Below, in pieces: positions 48,132 through 51,564 of a DNA stretch of 51,564 nucleotides. Both the position numbers and the translations under genes were made by a program. The notes beneath the pieces were generated by a model. It searched no databases. It worked only from the letters and a program-made list of their open reading frames with translations, and had not been told where the DNA came from. The first letter of the stretch is position 1. Each line of letters starts with the position of its first letter. Source of the DNA: Kribbella antibiotica (GTDB taxonomy: Bacteria > Actinomycetota > Actinomycetes > Propionibacteriales > Kribbellaceae); NCBI RefSeq assembly GCF_004349055.1, contig NZ_SMKX01000050.1:1-51564 (forward strand). The letters run 5' to 3'.

Positions 48132-49325
48132 GTGAAGACTATTGATGATTTGGGAGACGTAGCAGGCCTGCGGGTGCTGGTGCGCTCCGACCTGAACGTG
48201 CCGATCAAGAACGACGTGATCGGCGACGACGGCCGGATCCGCGCCTCGCTGCCGACGCTGGTGAAGCTGGCCAAGGCCGGCGCCAAGGTGATCGTGACCG
48301 CGCACCTCGGCCGCCCGAAGGGCACCCCGAACCCGGAGTTCACGCTGGCCCCGGTCGCGAAGCGGCTCGGCGAGCTGCTGAAGGACGAGGGCATCACGGT
48401 GCACTTCGCCGCCGATGTCACCGGCGAGGCGGCACAGGCCGCCGTACAGGATCTTGACGAGGGTGAGGTCCTGCTCCTCGAGAACGTCCGGTACGACGCT
48501 CGCGAGGAGAGCAAGGACGAGTCGCAGCGCGACCAGCTGGCCGACGAGCTCACCGCCCTGGCCGACGTCTTCGTCAGTGATGGCTTCGGTGTCGTGCACC
48601 GCAAGCAGGCCAGCGTGTACGACGTTGCCCGCAAGCTGCCGCACGCGGCCGGCGGCCTCGTGCTCGCCGAGGTCGAGGTCCTGAAGAAGCTGACCGAAGA
48701 CCCGGCCCGCCCGTACGTCGTCGTGCTCGGCGGCGCCAAGGTCTCCGACAAGCTCGCCGTGATCGACAACCTGCTGGCCAAGGCCGACAAGGTGCTGATC
48801 GGTGGCGGCATGGTCTTCACCTTCCTCAAGGCCCAGGGCCACGAGGTTGGTAAGAGCCTGCTCGAAGAGGACCAGCTCGACGTCGTCCGCGGCTACCTGA
48901 AGGAGGCCGGGGACAGGATCGTGCTGCCGACCGACATCGTGGTGGCGCCGGAGTTCAAGGCCGACTCGCCCGCGACCGTTGTGGCCGCGGATGCGATCCC
49001 GGCCGACCAGCTCGGACTGGACATCGGCCCGGACTCGGCCAAGGCGTTCGCCGCCGAGGTCGCCGCTGCGAAGACGGTGTTCTGGAACGGCCCGATGGGT
49101 GTCTTCGAGATGGAGGCTTTCGCGGGTGGAACCAAGGCCGTTGCGCAGGCGTTGACCGAGGTGACTGGCCTGAGTGTCGTCGGTGGCGGTGACTCTGCGG
49201 CCGCCGTGCGGCAGCTAGGCTTCGCCGACGATGCGTTCGGCCACATCTCCACTGGTGGTGGCGCATCCCTCGAGTACCTGGAGGGCAAGGAGCTCCCGGG
49301 ACTCGCCGTACTGGAAGAGGACTGA
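48132..49325 (+). CDS. pgk: Phosphoglycerate kinase
   Basis: Pgk transfers phosphate from 1,3-bisphosphoglycerate to ADP. The 397 residues cover the full family. They include [17 protein letters not shown] (3-phosphoglycerate binding), [24 protein letters not shown], and the C-terminal [11 protein letters not shown] and [21 protein letters not shown] 48132 is the start, with no strong ribosome site. tpiA follows after four bases. Confidence 0.97.
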   Translation: MKTIDDLGDVAGLRVLVRSDLNVPIKNDVIGDDGRIRASLPTLVKLAKAGAKVIVTAHLGRPKGTPNPEFTLAPVAKRLGELLKDEGITVHFAADVTGEAAQAAVQDLDEGEVLLLENVRYDAREESKDESQRDQLADELTALADVFVSDGFGVVHRKQASVYDVARKLPHAAGGLVLAEVEVLKKLTEDPARPYVVVLGGAKVSDKLAVIDNLLAKADKVLIGGGMVFTFLKAQGHEVGKSLLEEDQLDVVRGYLKEAGDRIVLPTDIVVAPEFKADSPATVVAADAIPADQLGLDIGPDSAKAFAAEVAAAKTVFWNGPMGVFEMEAFAGGTKAVAQALTEVTGLSVVGGGDSAAAVRQLGFADDAFGHISTGGGASLEYLEGKELPGLAVLEED

Positions 49326-49329
49326 CCTG

Positions 49330-50136
49330 ATGGCAGAAGCTGCCCGTACGCCCTTGATGGCGGGCAACTGGAAGATGAACCTCAACCACGTTGAGGCCGT
49401 CCACCTGTTGCAGAAACTGTCATGGACGCTGCAGGACAAGAAGCACGACTTCGCCCGCGTCGAGGTCGCCGTACTGCCGCCGTTCACCGACATCCGCAGC
49501 GTGCAGACGCTCGTCGACGGTGACCGGATGAAGCTCAAGTACGGCGCCCAGGACGTGTCGGTGAAGGATGCCGGCGCCTACACCGGTGAGATCTCGGCGG
49601 CGATGCTGAGCAAGCTCGGCTGCACGTACGTGCTGACGGGCCACTCGGAGCGCCGTCAGTACCACGGTGAGGACGACGCCCTGGTCAACGCCAAGACCGC
49701 CAAGGCGCTCGAGGCCGGCCTGATCCCGATCATGTGTGTCGGTGAGGGTCTGGAGATCCGCAAGGCCAACGGCCAGGTCGAGCACGTCCTGGCCCAGGTC
49801 GACGCCGGGCTGGCCGGTCTGAAGCAGGACGACGTCCGCAAGGTCGTCATCGCCTACGAGCCGGTCTGGGCGATCGGGACCGGCGAGGTCGCGACCCCGG
49901 AGGACGCCCAGGAGGTCAACTCGGCGATCCGCGCGCGGATCGAGGAGACGATTTCACCCTCGGTGGCCGACTCGGTACGGATTCTTTACGGCGGATCGGT
50001 GAAGATGGCCAGCGCAGGTGGCATCATGGCTCAACCTGATGTCGACGGCTGTCTGGTTGGGGGTGCGAGCCTCCAGGTGGACGAGTTCGCCGGCATCTGC
50101 CGTTACCTGGACCTTCAGTTAGGCTACTCCTCGTGA
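49330..50136 (+). CDS. tpiA: Triosephosphate isomerase
   Basis: TpiA interconverts dihydroxyacetone phosphate and glyceraldehyde-3-phosphate. The 268 residues start with MAGNWKMN (catalytic Lys). LTGHSERR (catalytic His), [11 protein letters not shown] (catalytic Glu) and YGGSVK (phosphate binding) are all present. ATG 49330 is preferred because it places GNWKMN at the usual position. The stop overlaps the secG start. Confidence 0.97.
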   Translation: MAEAARTPLMAGNWKMNLNHVEAVHLLQKLSWTLQDKKHDFARVEVAVLPPFTDIRSVQTLVDGDRMKLKYGAQDVSVKDAGAYTGEISAAMLSKLGCTYVLTGHSERRQYHGEDDALVNAKTAKALEAGLIPIMCVGEGLEIRKANGQVEHVLAQVDAGLAGLKQDDVRKVVIAYEPVWAIGTGEVATPEDAQEVNSAIRARIEETISPSVADSVRILYGGSVKMASAGGIMAQPDVDGCLVGGASLQVDEFAGICRYLDLQLGYSS

Positions 50137-50366
50137 TCCTCGCCTTCTCTATTGTCGTACTCATCTGCAGCCTGATCCTCACGCTGCTCGTGCTGCTGCA
50201 CAAAGGCCGCGGTGGCGGCCTGTCCGACCTGTTCGGTGGTGGAGTGTCGTCCAGCCTGGGCGGTTCCTCGGTCGCCGAGCGGAACCTGGACCGCATCACG
50301 ATCGGTGTCGGCCTGATCTGGTTCGCCTCCATCGTCGCGCTCGGCCTGCTGTACAAGCTCGGCTGA
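50133..50366 (+). CDS. secG: Protein translocase subunit SecG
   Basis: A 77-residue SecYEG translocon subunit with two membrane helices (residues about 2-21 and 54-75). Between them is the family loop [14 protein letters not shown]. The GTG start overlaps the tpiA stop (GTGA). The position after tpiA is conserved in actinobacteria. Confidence 0.95.
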   Translation: MILAFSIVVLICSLILTLLVLLHKGRGGGLSDLFGGGVSSSLGGSSVAERNLDRITIGVGLIWFASIVALGLLYKLG

Positions 50367-50381
50367 GGAAGGTAGGGACCC

Positions 50382-50741
50382 GTGGCTGGTGGTGGTAGTG
50401 CTATTCGTGGCAGCCGGGTCGGTGCCGGCCCGATGGGCGAGGCGGAGCGCGGCGACACCGCGCCCCGGCAGCGCATCGTGTTCTTCTGTGCCAACGGGCA
50501 CGAGACAACGACCGTGTTCGCGGTCGAGGCCTCGGTTCCGGAGGCCTGGGACTGTCCGCGCTGTGGCCTACCGACCAGCACCGACGCGAGCAACCCGCCG
50601 CCGCCGGTGAAGATCGAGCCGTACAAGACGCATCTGGCCTACGTGAAGGAGCGGCGCTCCGAGACGGAGGCGGCCGAGATCCTCGAAGAGGCCTTGGCGA
50701 AGCTCCGCGCGCGGCGTGCCCGCGGCGAAGTCATCTTCTGA
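50382..50741 (+). CDS. rbpA: RNA polymerase-binding protein RbpA
   Basis: RbpA binds the principal sigma factor and stabilises open complexes; it is specific to actinobacteria. The 119 residues start with the basic N-terminal tail (GGGSAIRGSRVGAGPMGE). The core with Cys-His and CPRC zinc-type ligands (FFCANGHE, WDCPRCG) follows. The sigma-interacting C-terminus is KTHLAYVKERRSETEAAEILEEAL. GTG 50382 has GGAAGG upstream. Confidence 0.95.
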   Translation: MAGGGSAIRGSRVGAGPMGEAERGDTAPRQRIVFFCANGHETTTVFAVEASVPEAWDCPRCGLPTSTDASNPPPPVKIEPYKTHLAYVKERRSETEAAEILEEALAKLRARRARGEVIF

Positions 50742-50756
50742 CCTGACGCGTTACGC

Positions 50757-50787
50757 ACCCGGATCGGCCCTTGTGGCTGGTCCGGGT
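50757..50787 (+). terminator. Hairpin after rbpA
   Basis: ACCCGGA (50757-50763) pairs with TCCGGGT (50781-50787), with a further short GCC/GGC pairing inside. It lies 16 bases after the rbpA stop and probably ends the gap-rbpA operon. Confidence 0.6.
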
Positions 50788-50832
50788 TGTCGCGTTGTGT
50801 GCTGGGCTTCTGACTGCTTGTAGGGTCGATCC

Positions 50833-51564
50833 ATGAAGCCATCGATCGCCCCTGTGCGCTGGACCCCGCCGCCCGCAGACACCACCCGGAACGCGGTGAA
50901 GATCGACGTCACGACTGTCGCCGTACCGGGGCATGGGCCTGAGGACACGTTGATCGACGAGGACGGCAACGTCCTGACCGGCCTGGAAGACGGCCGCATC
51001 CTGCGCGTCAGCGCCGACGGTACGGCGATCAGCACGCTTGCCGACACGGGTGGTCGCCCGCTCGGCCTGGAGTGGCTGCCCGATGGCAAGGTGCTCGTCT
51101 GCGACACCAACCGCGGCCTGCTCACCCTCGACAAGGACGGCCGCCTCACCACCCTGCTGTCCGCGATCGACGGCCGCCCGATGCGCTTCTGCAACAACGC
51201 CGCCGTCGCCCCCGACGGCACCATCTACTTCACCGACTCCTCGACCCGTTTCGGCTTCGAGCACTGGAAGGCCGACCTGCTCGAGCACTCCGCCACCGGC
51301 AGCATCTACCGCCTGACGCCCGACGGCGCAGTCACCCAGCTGGCCACCAACCGCGCCTTCCCCAACGGCGTCGCACTCAGCGCCGACCACCAAACCCTCT
51401 ACTGGGCCGAAACCGCGTCGTACGCCGTCTACAAACTCGACCTGACCGCGGTGTCGCCGGAGCCCGAGCTCTTCGCCTACGTCCCCGGCCTCCCCGACAA
51501 CATCTCCCGAGGCTCCGACAACCTCATCTGGGTCACCGTCGCCTCCCCCCGCAACACCCTCCTC
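50833..51564 (+). CDS. Strictosidine synthase/SMP-30-like beta-propeller protein, partial
   Basis: An open frame from ATG 50833 runs 244 codons to the window end without a stop. The N-terminal part has PGHGPEDTLIDEDGNVLTGLEDGRI. FCNNAAVAPDGTIYFTDSS and FPNGVALSADHQTLYWAET follow, familiar from strictosidine synthase-like and SMP-30/gluconolactonase proteins, which hydrolyse lactones or esters. No signal peptide is seen. The C-terminus is missing from the window, so the metal or catalytic residues cannot all be checked. Confidence 0.85.
   Translation, partial: MKPSIAPVRWTPPPADTTRNAVKIDVTTVAVPGHGPEDTLIDEDGNVLTGLEDGRILRVSADGTAISTLADTGGRPLGLEWLPDGKVLVCDTNRGLLTLDKDGRLTTLLSAIDGRPMRFCNNAAVAPDGTIYFTDSSTRFGFEHWKADLLEHSATGSIYRLTPDGAVTQLATNRAFPNGVALSADHQTLYWAETASYAVYKLDLTAVSPEPELFAYVPGLPDNISRGSDNLIWVTVASPRNTLL

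Overview
This is a high-GC actinobacterial chromosome window. Gene content and order suggest the Propionibacteriales, and a Kribbella-like genome is my best guess; that is an inference from remembered synteny (aroH-tyrA-cmk-plsC-der, uvrC-rapZ-yvcK-whiA, gap-pgk-tpi-secG-rbpA), not a database result.

Layout. 1-5810: a ZTP (pfl-type) riboswitch and folD, then chorismate mutase, prephenate dehydrogenase, cytidylate kinase, an acyltransferase and the GTPase Der, several with overlapping ends. 5811-13593: an accessory stretch with a secreted sialidase-fold protein, tRNA-Pro(GGG), a PD-(D/E)XK nuclease gene starting right at a DNA-damage-type promoter, a TetR/MMPL exporter pair with operators, a hypothetical gene and a metallo-beta-lactamase-fold hydrolase. 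13682-16945: uvrA with a LexA-like box and a PafBC-type promoter. 17113-35902: a type VII secretion (ESX-like) island. It has two small WXG100-like proteins, accessory genes, a 2402-residue polymorphic effector carrying a papain-like domain, an ADP-ribosyltransferase domain and a HExxE-containing C-terminal domain between three repeat-rich linkers, a candidate immunity gene, EccC, a DUF6177 protein split over two genes, EccD and an EspI-like protein with a broken P-loop. EccB, EccE and a mycosin are not in the window. 36004-37875: a Rieske lipoprotein and a convergent proteinase K-type protease. 38024-45420: a DUF6194 gene, uvrC, rapZ, yvcK, an inserted opposite-strand sigma factor/anti-sigma-like pair, and whiA. 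45421-51564: a TetR gene with palindromic operator, a DUF4386 membrane protein, gap-pgk-tpiA-secG-rbpA, and the start of a strictosidine synthase/SMP-30-like gene running off the end.

The strongest cross-cutting signal is a promoter module, TTGTCGGTG, eight bases, TAnnnT. It occurs exactly three times in places that fit a promoter: before uvrA, before uvrC and before the PD-(D/E)XK nuclease gene. It is the RecA-independent (PafBC-activated) DNA-damage promoter described in mycobacteria. In two of the three cases the predicted transcription start falls on or next to the start codon, implying leaderless mRNAs. This places an uncharacterised nuclease in the same damage regulon as the excision-repair genes. 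The second main point is the ESX island with a giant multi-warhead effector and an overlapping downstream gene in the position of an immunity gene.
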